A stretch of DNA of 64,000 bases, taken from contig NZ_BSQF01000002.1 in assembly GCF_030268205.1 (NCBI RefSeq), positions 558,001-622,000 of the forward strand, read 5' to 3'. This DNA comes from Allomuricauda sp. NBRC 101325. GTDB lineage: Bacteria > Bacteroidota > Bacteroidia > Flavobacteriales > Flavobacteriaceae. Of the stretch, positions 1-8,064 are shown piece after piece (within the stretch, counting starts at the first letter, position 1; each line of letters opens with the position of its first letter). Both the position numbers and the translations under genes were made by a program. The notes beneath the pieces are model-generated. The model did no database searches and was not told where the DNA came from. It saw only the letters and a list, made by a program, of their open reading frames with translations.

Positions 1-1391
1 CGCTTTGGAAAAGTAAAGACCCAACCACCGATAATTGGGAAATCGCTGTGGACTCCCTTAAAGTAGGAGCATGGGATCCTGGATTTCTGTACGAAGAAGA
101 AACGGATGAGCTGTACCTCTATTGGGGATCCAGTAATTTATTTCCGCTTTTGGGAACCGAAATCAATACCAAAACAATGCAGTCCGAAGGGTATGTGAAA
201 CCTTTGATGGCGCTCGCACCTGAGGACCATGGCTGGGAACGTTTCGGGGAGCATAATGATAATACTTTTCTTCAACCTTTTATGGAAGGAGCTTGGGTAA
301 CCAAAAACAATGGAAAATACTATTTGCAGTATGGTGCCCCAGGAACGGAATTCAGTGGCTATGCCGATGGGGTTTACGTAAGTGATAATCCCTTGGAAGG
401 TTTTGCCTATCAAAAACACAATCCATTTTCCTATAAACCAGGAGGGTTTGCAAGAGGAGCGGGCCATGGAGCCACCTATCAGGACAATTATGGCCATTGG
501 TGGCATATTTCCACCGTTATCCTCAATAACAAAAACAGTTTTGAGCGCAGATTGGGCATTTGGCCAGCAGGTTTTGACCAAGACGATGTGATGTATTGCA
601 ACACCGCTTATGGGGATTATCCAACTTATTTACCCAAAAGTGAAGCGAATCATGTTGAGGGACTTTTTACAGGTTGGATGCTGCTCAATTATAACAAACC
701 GGTTACGGTTTCCTCGACCTTGGGTGGGTATAGTCCCAATAATGCTGTGGACGAAAACATGCGAACCTATTGGAGTGCCGAAACTGGAGACAAAGGTGAA
801 TTTTTTCAAACAGATTTGGGCGAAGTTTCGACCATCAACGCCATTCAAATCAACTATGCTGATCAAGATGCCGAATTTTTGGGCAAATCCGAAGGTGTGT
901 TTCATCAATATAAGATCTATAGCTCCAACGATGGGAAAAAGTGGTCTGTTCTGGTGGATAAGAGCAAGAACAAGACCGATGTTCCCCATGATTACATTGA
1001 ATTCGACAAGCCAGCAAAAGCTCGATTCCTAAAATTGGAAAACATAAAAATGCCCACAGGGAAATTTGCCTTGAGCGGTTTTCGGGTTTTCGGAAAAGGA
1101 AGCGGTGCAAAACCAAAGGCAGTGGAACAATTCGTGGTGCTGCGTGCCCAACCCGACAAATTTGGTGAACGCCGAAACTCGTGGTTAAAATGGCAGCGAA
1201 ACGACCTCGCCGATGGGTATGTCATTTATTTTGGAAAGGATAAGGACAAGCTCTACGGCAGCATCATGGTGTACGGAGCCAACGAATACTACTTTTCAGG
1301 GATGGACCGAACAGATGCCTATTACTTTCAAATTGAAGCATTTAACAATAATGGTATTTCCGAAAGGACACCTGTTGTTAAAGTAGAATAG
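1..1391 (+). CDS. Glycoside hydrolase family 43-like protein with discoidin domain, 5' end cut by window
   Basis: The reading frame is open from base 3 leftwards off the window, so the N-terminus is missing; a GTG at 48 is internal. The visible first half resembles the five-bladed propeller of GH43-type enzymes (WDPGF, YWGSS, EGAW and GHG segments), which usually act on arabinose- or xylose-containing glycans. From about residue 220 after the GTG an F5/8 type C (discoidin) carbohydrate-binding module follows (SSTLGGYSPNNAVDEN, YWSAETGDKGEF), and the last 85 residues look like a fibronectin type III domain ending EAFNNNGISE. It lies 23 bases upstream of a GH3 gene on the same strand, so the two probably form a glycan-utilisation unit. 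Substrate cannot be fixed from sequence alone. Confidence 0.8.
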   Translation, partial: LWKSKDPTTDNWEIAVDSLKVGAWDPGFLYEEETDELYLYWGSSNLFPLLGTEINTKTMQSEGYVKPLMALAPEDHGWERFGEHNDNTFLQPFMEGAWVTKNNGKYYLQYGAPGTEFSGYADGVYVSDNPLEGFAYQKHNPFSYKPGGFARGAGHGATYQDNYGHWWHISTVILNNKNSFERRLGIWPAGFDQDDVMYCNTAYGDYPTYLPKSEANHVEGLFTGWMLLNYNKPVTVSSTLGGYSPNNAVDENMRTYWSAETGDKGEFFQTDLGEVSTINAIQINYADQDAEFLGKSEGVFHQYKIYSSNDGKKWSVLVDKSKNKTDVPHDYIEFDKPAKARFLKLENIKMPTGKFALSGFRVFGKGSGAKPKAVEQFVVLRAQPDKFGERRNSWLKWQRNDLADGYVIYFGKDKDKLYGSIMVYGANEYYFSGMDRTDAYYFQIEAFNNNGISERTPVVKVE

Positions 1392-1414
1392 TCAGATCAT
1401 AACAACTTAATATC

Positions 1415-3682
1415 ATGCACTATAAAAAATTACTTTTAGTCGGTATTGCGCTTTCTTTTTGGGGTGTACAAGCCCAAAAAAGAGTTCCAGAAGTAGAAGC
1501 GCTTTTAAACAAAATGACCATTGAAGAAAAAATAGGTCAGTTGAACTTATTGACACCAGGTGGCGGAGTTGCCACAGGTGAGGTAGTCAGTAAAGATGTG
1601 GAATCCAAGATCAAGAATGGCCAGGTAGGCGGACTTTTTGGGGTAACTGGGCCGAATAAAGTTCGAATCGCCCAAGAAATTGCCGTTAAAGAAAGCCGAT
1701 TGGGAATTCCTTTGCTCATTGGTTCAGACGTGATTCACGGATACAAAACCACTTATCCCATTCCGTTGGGACTTTCAGCAAGTTGGGATATGGATTTGGT
1801 TAAACAAGCGGCCCAATTGGCTGCCAAAGAAGCTACGGCAGATGGTATCAACTGGAACTTTTCACCTATGGTTGACGTTGCCCGTGATCCTCGATGGGGT
1901 CGAATTTCGGAAGGGGCAGGAGAGGATCCATATTTAGGTTCAAAAATTGCCGAAGCCATGGTTAAAGGCTATCAAGGTGATGATTTGGCTGCTTCCCACA
2001 CCATGCTGGCCTGTGTAAAACACTTTGCACTTTATGGCGCATCGGAGGCCGGACGAGATTACAATTCGGTGGATATGAGCAAAATCAAAATGTTCAATCA
2101 ATACTTTCCGCCTTACGAAGCCGCTATTAAAGCTGGGGCAGCAAGTGTAATGAGCTCTTTTAATGATGTGGATGGAGTTCCTGCTTCAGGAAATAAATGG
2201 TTATTGACCGATTTGCTGCGTGATCGTTGGGGATTTGATGGATTTGTTGTTTCAGACTATACTTCTGTGAATGAAATGATTGCCCATGGTTTGGGTGATT
2301 TGCAAGCGGTATCTGCACTGGCATTAAAAGCTGGTTTGGATATGGACATGGTGGGCGAAGGCTTTTTGACCACCTTGAAAAAATCATTGGACGAAGGAAA
2401 GGTAACCGAGGCCGATATTACCAATGCTTGTCGTAGGGTTTTGGAAGCAAAATATATTTCAGGATTGTTCGAGGATCCTTACAGATATTTGGATTCCAAA
2501 CGTCCTAAAAAGGATATTTTAACGGATGAGAACAGGGCATTGTCCCGCAAATTGGCCACACATTCCTTTGTGTTGTTGAAAAATCATAACAACATACTTC
2601 CTTTGAAAAAAACAGGTAAAATTGCCTTGGTGGGGCCATTGGCCGATAGTCGTGAGAACATGCTGGGAACTTGGGCACCCACAGGCGATTTTAATCTAGC
2701 TGTTACAATTTTTGAAGGATTTAACAATGTAGCCTCAGGTGCAACCATTCAATATGCAAAGGGAGCCAATATTTCTGATGATGCCATTTTTTCCAAAAAT
2801 GTGAACTCGTTGGGCGAAAGAATCATAATCGATGCCCGTTATCCAGAAGCGATGTTGAAAGAAGCTGTGGATTTGGCCAAAACTTCGGATGTTGTAGTAG
2901 CCGTTGTGGGTGAAGCCACCGAAATGAGTGGGGAATCTTCAAGCCGAACAGATATTTCAATTCCAGAGAGTCAAAAGAAATTGATCAGGGCCTTGGTGGC
3001 CACTGGAAAACCTGTTGCATTGGTGTTGATGAGTGGTAGACCTTTGACCATTCCCGAAGAATTTGATTTGCCTGTATCCATTTTGCAAGTTTGGCATCCC
3101 GGAGTTGAGGCAGGAAATGCAATTGCCGATGTGGTGTTCGGGGATTATAATCCATCAGGAAAGTTAACTGCTTCATGGCCTGTGAATGTAGGGCAGATTC
3201 CAGTGTATTACAGTGCAAAGGTTACGGGTAGACCCGCACCGGAAAGTGGTGAATTCCAAAAATTCAGATCCAATTATTTGGATGTGCCAAACGCACCACT
3301 TTTGCCATTTGGTTATGGGTTGAGCTATACCACATTTGAATATTCCAACCTAAAATTGAACAAAAAGGAATTTGGTCAAGGAGAATCAGTTTCAGTTTCG
3401 GTTACTGTAAAAAACACAGGTAATTATGATGGAGAAGAAGTGGTACAATTGTATTTGAGGGATGTGGTACGAAGCATTACTCCGCCCAAGCGTCAATTGA
3501 AAGGTTTCCAAAAAGTAATGTTGAAAAAGGGAGAGAGCAAAGAGGTGACCATTACCTTGTCTCCCGATGATTTGAAATTCTATAATGCCCAATTGGAATT
3601 TGTTTCCGAACCAGGTGATTTTGAACTATTTGTTGGAACCAATTCCGATGCCGATTTGACGGAATCCTTTATACTAAAATAG
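1415..3682 (+). CDS. bglX: Beta-glucosidase, glycoside hydrolase family 3 (BglX-like)
   Basis: A 755-residue exported GH3 enzyme that removes terminal beta-linked glucose or xylose from oligosaccharides. A signal peptide ends near residue 20 (WGVQAQ). The GH3 N-terminal barrel carries GSDVIHG, the RWGRISEGAGEDP substrate-binding segment (about 160-172), KHFALYG (about 202) and GFVVSDYTSV, in which Asp281 is the expected nucleophile. The C-terminal GH3 domain and a fibronectin III-like domain (about 660-740) follow. Length matches periplasmic BglX. It follows the GH43-like gene by 23 bases, suggesting co-transcription and sequential attack on a hemicellulose-type oligosaccharide. The substrate is inferred only. 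Confidence 0.93.
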   Translation: MHYKKLLLVGIALSFWGVQAQKRVPEVEALLNKMTIEEKIGQLNLLTPGGGVATGEVVSKDVESKIKNGQVGGLFGVTGPNKVRIAQEIAVKESRLGIPLLIGSDVIHGYKTTYPIPLGLSASWDMDLVKQAAQLAAKEATADGINWNFSPMVDVARDPRWGRISEGAGEDPYLGSKIAEAMVKGYQGDDLAASHTMLACVKHFALYGASEAGRDYNSVDMSKIKMFNQYFPPYEAAIKAGAASVMSSFNDVDGVPASGNKWLLTDLLRDRWGFDGFVVSDYTSVNEMIAHGLGDLQAVSALALKAGLDMDMVGEGFLTTLKKSLDEGKVTEADITNACRRVLEAKYISGLFEDPYRYLDSKRPKKDILTDENRALSRKLATHSFVLLKNHNNILPLKKTGKIALVGPLADSRENMLGTWAPTGDFNLAVTIFEGFNNVASGATIQYAKGANISDDAIFSKNVNSLGERIIIDARYPEAMLKEAVDLAKTSDVVVAVVGEATEMSGESSSRTDISIPESQKKLIRALVATGKPVALVLMSGRPLTIPEEFDLPVSILQVWHPGVEAGNAIADVVFGDYNPSGKLTASWPVNVGQIPVYYSAKVTGRPAPESGEFQKFRSNYLDVPNAPLLPFGYGLSYTTFEYSNLKLNKKEFGQGESVSVSVTVKNTGNYDGEEVVQLYLRDVVRSITPPKRQLKGFQKVMLKKGESKEVTITLSPDDLKFYNAQLEFVSEPGDFELFVGTNSDADLTESFILK

Positions 3683-3707
3683 GATTTCAAACATATAGAA
3701 TGGTGGT

Positions 3708-3764
3708 TGTTGGGTCAACTTTTTTGATGGTTTGTCAAAAGAGAAGGCCCAACACTTCTTTTTT
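3708..3764 (+). terminator. Probable terminator after bglX
   Basis: TGTTGGG at 3708-3714 pairs with CCCAACA at 3748-3754 and is followed by a pyrimidine run with six T. The loop is long (33 bases), so efficiency is uncertain. Confidence 0.5.
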
Positions 3765-3880
3765 AAGGATGCTCTGTAGAGACCATGGAAAACAACATAA
3801 AATAAAGATATAGTAACATCCTTGCTCCAAAAATTCGATAGTTTGCAGGTTCATTTTAAAGTTTGAGAAATACAATCCTG

Positions 3881-4711
3881 ATGAAAAAAATACTATTTCT
3901 TTTGTGTGCCTTGGTAACCGTTTTAAATGCGAAAAGCCAAACCATTGACATTATTTCCTATAATATCCGATACGATAACCCTAATGATGCACCCAACAAT
4001 TGGGACAACAGAAAGGAGTTTCTCATTTCACAACTCAATTTTTACAATCCCGATGTATTCGGCATCCAAGAAGGGTTGATTCATCAGGTAAAACAAATTG
4101 ATGAAGGGTTGACGGATTACTCATATTTTGGGATTGGTCGTGATCATGGCGATGAACGAGGTGAACACACTGCTGTTTTTTACAACACTACTCGAGTTGA
4201 GCTTTTGGAGCAATCCACTTTTTGGTTGTCGCCTACACCTGAAAAACCATCCAAAGGATGGGACGCTGCACTTCCAAGAACATGCACGTATGGTATTTTT
4301 CAAGATAAAAGTGATGGCCAAAAATTCATGGTTTTTAACACCCATTTTGATCATGTTGGCGTCCAGGCCAGAGCGGAAAGTTCAAAACTCATTCTTCAAA
4401 AAATAAAAGAGTTGAACACCGAAAATTATCCAGTGGTGGTCACAGGGGATTTCAATTTGGAAAGCGATAGCAAAGGCGTTCAGGTAATATTGACCCAAAT
4501 GAAGGATACCCACATCGCTGCTGGCAAAAACGCTTTTGGCCCTGATGGCACCTTTAATGGTTTTCAATTTGACCAACCAGTGGAACGACGCATCGATTAT
4601 ATCTTTGTTTCAGATGAATTCGAAGTGCAAAAAAGTGCCATTTTAAGTGACTCCAAAGACACTCGATATCCTTCCGACCACTTGCCTGTTTTTGCCAGAT
4701 TAAAGTACTAG
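3881..4711 (+). CDS. Secreted endonuclease/exonuclease/phosphatase family hydrolase
   Basis: A 276-residue protein of the EEP (DNase I-like) superfamily, with phosphodiesterase or phosphomonoesterase chemistry on an unknown substrate. I start it at the ATG at 3881 and not the TTG at 3863, because the ATG gives a clean signal peptide (MKKILFLLCALVTVLNAKSQ). Family landmarks are SYNIRYDN near the N-terminus, FGIQEG (metal-binding Glu), NTHFDH, VVTGDFNLES, RIDYIFVS and the terminal PSDHLPVFARL with the catalytic His. It stands alone after the GH3 gene, with its own leader. Flavobacterial homologues of this size often sit beside glycan genes, but the sequence does not prove a glycan role. Confidence 0.85.
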   Translation: MKKILFLLCALVTVLNAKSQTIDIISYNIRYDNPNDAPNNWDNRKEFLISQLNFYNPDVFGIQEGLIHQVKQIDEGLTDYSYFGIGRDHGDERGEHTAVFYNTTRVELLEQSTFWLSPTPEKPSKGWDAALPRTCTYGIFQDKSDGQKFMVFNTHFDHVGVQARAESSKLILQKIKELNTENYPVVVTGDFNLESDSKGVQVILTQMKDTHIAAGKNAFGPDGTFNGFQFDQPVERRIDYIFVSDEFEVQKSAILSDSKDTRYPSDHLPVFARLKY

Positions 4712-4923
4712 ACTTAACTAAATCCAAGTAATGGCTTCGTGATGAAGTGTCTTTTTGACTACTATTTTCATGCTATAGCTTAATGGTATACTCCTGCTAT
4801 TTATAATCAGTTTATTTAATGGGGGTAAATCTTAAAATTTTTGTTAATATTTTCAAGAGGTTTGATTTATGTGGTTACCTTAAAGGGTAATTTTCTGTAA
4901 ATTGGAACAACTTAATTAACAAC

Positions 4924-5379
4924 ATGGCAATATTTACACTAAACATCAATGGAAAAAAACAAGAGGTAGATGTAGACCCGTCTACACCTATGCTTTGGGT
5001 ATTACGAGACCATTTAAATTTGGTCGGAACAAAATATGGATGTGGAATTGCACAATGTGGTGCCTGTACCATTCACATGGATGGAACAGCAACCAGGGCA
5101 TGTATGCTTACCGTTTCATCTGTGGGCAACTCTGAGATCACCACAATCGAAGGCTTGTCCGAAGAAGGTGATCACCCAGTGCAACAAGCATGGTTGGAAG
5201 TGGACGTACCCCAATGTGGGTATTGTCAGGCAGGTCAGATTATGACCGCCTCTGCACTTTTGGCGAAAAACCCCAACCCATCCGATGAGGAAATTGAAAT
5301 GGCCATGAATGGCAATATCTGCCGTTGTGGAACATATACCAGAATCAAAAAGGCCGTAAAACTGGCTGCGAATTCATAA
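4924..5379 (+). CDS. iorA: [2Fe-2S] subunit of a molybdenum hydroxylase (isoquinoline 1-oxidoreductase alpha type)
   Basis: A 151-residue small subunit that passes electrons from the molybdenum site through two [2Fe-2S] clusters. The plant-type ferredoxin half holds C40, C45, C48 and C60; the C-terminal helical half holds C98, C101, C133 and C135 (CGYC and CRC motifs), the complete set for the xanthine-oxidase family. There is no signal peptide; such subunits are normally carried out of the cell with the Tat-tagged large subunit. The large-subunit gene starts 16 bases downstream. The arrangement is the two-subunit isoquinoline 1-oxidoreductase/aldehyde dehydrogenase type without an FAD subunit, so the partner is probably a cytochrome. 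The real substrate is unknown. Confidence 0.9.
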   Translation: MAIFTLNINGKKQEVDVDPSTPMLWVLRDHLNLVGTKYGCGIAQCGACTIHMDGTATRACMLTVSSVGNSEITTIEGLSEEGDHPVQQAWLEVDVPQCGYCQAGQIMTASALLAKNPNPSDEEIEMAMNGNICRCGTYTRIKKAVKLAANS

Positions 5380-5395
5380 TCCAAAAACAACTATC

Positions 5396-7600
5396 ATGAC
5401 ACTTGTAAAGACTAAAATAGGACGACGTGCCTTTATTCGCAATACAGGACTGGCCAGCGGTGGACTTGTTATTGGATTCAGTTGGTTGGCATCTTGTAAA
5501 ATGACCCCTGAGCAGGTTAGTAGCTTGCCCAAAGAGTGGTTCGAACTCAATGGCTTCCTTAAAGTTGGGGATAATGGAATGGTGACCATTATGTCTCCCA
5601 ATCCAGAAATAGGTCAGAATATAAAAACGGCCATGCCAATGATTGTGGCAGAAGAGCTTGATGTGGCTTGGAAAAATGTGATTGTTGAACAGGCCCCATT
5701 GAACACTGATATCTTTACCCGACAATTGGCGGGTGGTAGCCAATCCATTCGACAAGGATGGGAGAGTCTTCGTATGGCCGGTGCCACAGCAAAACAAATG
5801 CTCAAAGAAGCCGCGGCCCAAGCTTGGGGTGTTTCTGCAAATGAAATCACTACCAAAGAAGGAATCTTGTCACATGAGGCAAGTGGGAATTCTGCAGGAT
5901 ATGGCGAAATGGCATCTGCAGCCGCTTCCATTGAAGTTCCTGAAGAGGTACAGTTAAAAGAAACCAAGGATTTCTCCATTATTGGGACGGAGACCAAAAA
6001 TGTGGATGGTAAGAAAATCGTAACGGGTCAACCATTATATGGGTTGGATGTTTATAAGGAAGGCATGCTGACTGCCATGATCGTACATCCACCTGCATTT
6101 GGTATGACCTATAAAGGTATGAATGCAGATACGGTTAAATCCATGCCTGGAATAAAGGATGTTTTCCATTTTGAAGTATATCCCGAAGGCATTGAAAAAC
6201 AATGGTCCGACCAAGGCGGAATTCCAGAATTGGTTGCGATTGTTGGTGACAGCACTTGGGAATGTATGCAAGCCAAGAAGGCCTTGGAAGTGGAGTGGGA
6301 GCAAACCTCTAAAGCGGAGAGCACAGCATACCACGAGGAAGAGCTATTGGCATTATTGGAGAAACCCACCGAAACACCTGCCCGAAAGGATGGAGATGTG
6401 GAAGCAGCCTTTAAAAATGCTGCCAAGATTGTGGAAAGCACCTATTCCGCGCCGTATTTGGCACACAATACCATGGAGCCCATGAACTTCTTTGCCCATG
6501 TTACTCCAGAAAAGGCTGAATTGTTAGGTCCTATCCAAACTCCTGAGTTTGCGGAGAAAACAGTTGCAGCCCGTTTGGGAATGCCAGTGGAGAAAATAGA
6601 TATTATGATGACCCGTATGGGCGGAGGATTTGGTCGTCGTTTGTACGGTCCTTTTGTGATTGAGGCAGCAGTGATTTCGCAAAAAATGAATGCACCGATA
6701 AAATTGGTGTATACCCGTGAGGACGATATGACCCAAGGAACCTACCGTCCATCTTACAAAGTAAAATATAAAGCAGGTTTGGATGCCGATGGTAATTTGA
6801 TTGCTTGGCATGTGCGTGGTGCGGGAACCAATGATTCATTGATTTTTGAAGATCGATTCCCAGCGGGCGCAGTGGATAATTATTTGGCAGAAAAACACTC
6901 GTTGAACACCAATGTGACCACAGGAGCATGGCGTGCACCCCGTTCCAATTTTATTGCGGGAGCAGAGCAGGCTTTTATGGATGAGGTGGCAGAAGCATCA
7001 GGAAAAGATCCTATCGAATTTAGATTGGAGCTTTTCGATCGTGCCATTAATAACCCAGTGGGTGATCCCAAGAAAAACGATTATGACCCTGAGCGTTATG
7101 CCGGTGTGCTTAAATTGGTCAAGGAAAAATCCGATTGGGCCAACAGTAACGGTAAGGCGAGGGGAGTTTCCGCTTATTTTTGCCATGATTCGTACGTAGC
7201 CCAGGTATTGGATTTGGAAGATGGAGGCGGAGATATGCCACGCGTGGAAAAAGTATTTTGTGCCGTGGATTGCGGAATCGTAATCAATCCACTTGGAGCC
7301 AAAAACCAAATTGAAGGAGGTATTATTGATGGTGTTGGACACTCAACCTTTAGTGCCATGTCTTTTAACGATGGGAAGCCAGAACAAAGCAATTTTGACA
7401 GATATCGTTTGATTCGTCATTCCGAGGCACCAAAAAATATTGAGGTACATTTTGTGGACAATGGCATAGACCCAACAGGTTTGGGAGAGCCATCTTTGCC
7501 ACCTGTTGTTGCAGCACTTTCCAATGCACTATATAAAGCAACGGGAAGACGTTATTACAACCAGCCTTTCATAAATGAAAGACCACCATTGGTCGGTTAA
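5396..7600 (+). CDS. iorB: Molybdopterin-binding large subunit of a molybdenum hydroxylase (isoquinoline 1-oxidoreductase beta type)
   Basis: A 734-residue catalytic subunit that binds molybdenum cofactor and hydroxylates N-heterocycles or oxidises aldehydes. The N-terminus carries a Tat motif (GRRAFIR, Arg10-Arg11) and a hydrophobic stretch ending LASCK, so folded export is expected; the Cys could make it a Tat lipoprotein. Further in are the family segments TRMGGGFGRR, APRSNFIAG and CAVDCGIVINP, and the C-terminal GLGEPSLPP, whose Glu matches the active-site Glu of xanthine dehydrogenases. It follows iorA by 16 bases and a terminator closes the pair. No cofactor-insertion (XdhC-like) gene is seen beside it. 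Substrate is not predictable here. Confidence 0.9.
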   Translation: MTLVKTKIGRRAFIRNTGLASGGLVIGFSWLASCKMTPEQVSSLPKEWFELNGFLKVGDNGMVTIMSPNPEIGQNIKTAMPMIVAEELDVAWKNVIVEQAPLNTDIFTRQLAGGSQSIRQGWESLRMAGATAKQMLKEAAAQAWGVSANEITTKEGILSHEASGNSAGYGEMASAAASIEVPEEVQLKETKDFSIIGTETKNVDGKKIVTGQPLYGLDVYKEGMLTAMIVHPPAFGMTYKGMNADTVKSMPGIKDVFHFEVYPEGIEKQWSDQGGIPELVAIVGDSTWECMQAKKALEVEWEQTSKAESTAYHEEELLALLEKPTETPARKDGDVEAAFKNAAKIVESTYSAPYLAHNTMEPMNFFAHVTPEKAELLGPIQTPEFAEKTVAARLGMPVEKIDIMMTRMGGGFGRRLYGPFVIEAAVISQKMNAPIKLVYTREDDMTQGTYRPSYKVKYKAGLDADGNLIAWHVRGAGTNDSLIFEDRFPAGAVDNYLAEKHSLNTNVTTGAWRAPRSNFIAGAEQAFMDEVAEASGKDPIEFRLELFDRAINNPVGDPKKNDYDPERYAGVLKLVKEKSDWANSNGKARGVSAYFCHDSYVAQVLDLEDGGGDMPRVEKVFCAVDCGIVINPLGAKNQIEGGIIDGVGHSTFSAMSFNDGKPEQSNFDRYRLIRHSEAPKNIEVHFVDNGIDPTGLGEPSLPPVVAALSNALYKATGRRYYNQPFINERPPLVG

Positions 7601-7633
7601 AGCGAAGGGGTTGAAAAAAAGGAATTAAAAAAG

Positions 7634-7668
7634 ATGGTCGTTAGGAGTTTTCCAGCGACCATTTTTAA
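7634..7668 (+). terminator. Terminator after the molybdenum hydroxylase genes
   Basis: ATGGTCG at 7634-7640 pairs with CGACCAT at 7656-7662, followed by TTTTTAATTT. Upstream A residues extend the pairing, so it could work in both directions. Confidence 0.75.
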
Positions 7669-7754
7669 TTTATAGCGTGAAATTTTAAAATTTATTAATT
7701 GTAAAGCATTGAATAACAGTTTTTTGTGGTATTGAAATTTTTATCTAAAAAAAG

Positions 7755-7783
7755 TTGTTGTATTTGTTTTTTATTTATGTTTG
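7755..7783 (+). promoter_or_regulatory. Bacteroidota-type promoter for the polyamine operon
   Basis: TTG at 7755-7757 and TATGTTTG at 7776-7783 match the Bacteroidota -33/-7 consensus (TTG and TAnnTTTG) with an 18-base spacer. Transcription would start near 7790, giving a leader of about 270 bases before the arginine decarboxylase start. Confidence 0.6.
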
Positions 7784-7843
7784 CCCCATAAATGAGTCCA
7801 ATATAACTGGGCGCATTGCCTATTAGCTTTGAAATCTTTTTTC

Positions 7844-7924
7844 ATATTCGGGCTTTTGGGGATAAGGAAGTCTACCCAAAAAGCCGCCTTAAGGATAAGG
7901 CACCGAATATTAGGGCTGACTTCC
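7844..7924 (+). ncRNA. Structured leader RNA: three-way junction with pseudoknot (candidate riboswitch aptamer)
   Basis: Within the leader of the arginine decarboxylase gene the sequence forms an outer helix P1 (ATATTCGG 7844-7851 with CCGAATAT 7903-7910). Inside it are hairpin P2 (7852-7860 with 7875-7884, one bulged A, 14-base loop) and hairpin P3 (GCCTTA 7886-7891 with TAAGGC 7896-7901, AGGA loop). Seven bases of the P2 loop, GGAAGTC 7866-7872, are perfectly complementary to GACTTCC 7918-7924 just outside P1, giving a pseudoknot. All helices are mutually compatible. I could not match it to a riboswitch class I know. Function as an arginine, agmatine or polyamine sensor is inference from position. 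Confidence 0.6.
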
Positions 7925-7942
7925 GAAAAACAACACTTTTTT

Positions 7943-8064
7943 TACCGTGATTTCTCACGGACCCCTTTCTTTGTACCCAATACGGTATTTGAATTTCGTA
8001 TCTGAAAAAACTGTAATTCCAGAACATTTTTTTAGTTATTAATTACATTTTTCGAAATTCAAAT
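7943..8064 (+). promoter_or_regulatory. Expression platform candidate: alternative hairpins and start-codon-masking helix
   Basis: ATTTGAATTTCG at 7987-7998 is the exact reverse complement of CGAAATTCAAAT at 8053-8064, which contains the A-rich initiation region and the first two bases of the ATG at 8063. Two competitors exist: a local hairpin ATACG 7980-7984 with CGTAT 7997-8001, and TACCGT 7943-7948 with ACGGTA 7982-7987. The latter itself competes with CCGTGA 7945-7950 pairing TCACGG 7955-7960. This is the layout of a translational switch. Which state forms, and in response to what, cannot be decided by eye. Confidence 0.55.

Noticed and set aside
138-1225. Several long antisense frames opposite the GH43-like gene
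   Set aside because: They mirror the codon pattern of the true gene and show no domain character; the same applies to antisense frames opposite most other genes.
7844-8064. Known riboswitch classes for the speA leader (guanidine-I/II/III, purine, preQ1, SAM, TPP, FMN, cobalamin)
   Set aside because: The conserved motifs of these classes as I know them are not found; the helix layout differs. Less familiar classes could not be excluded without a search.
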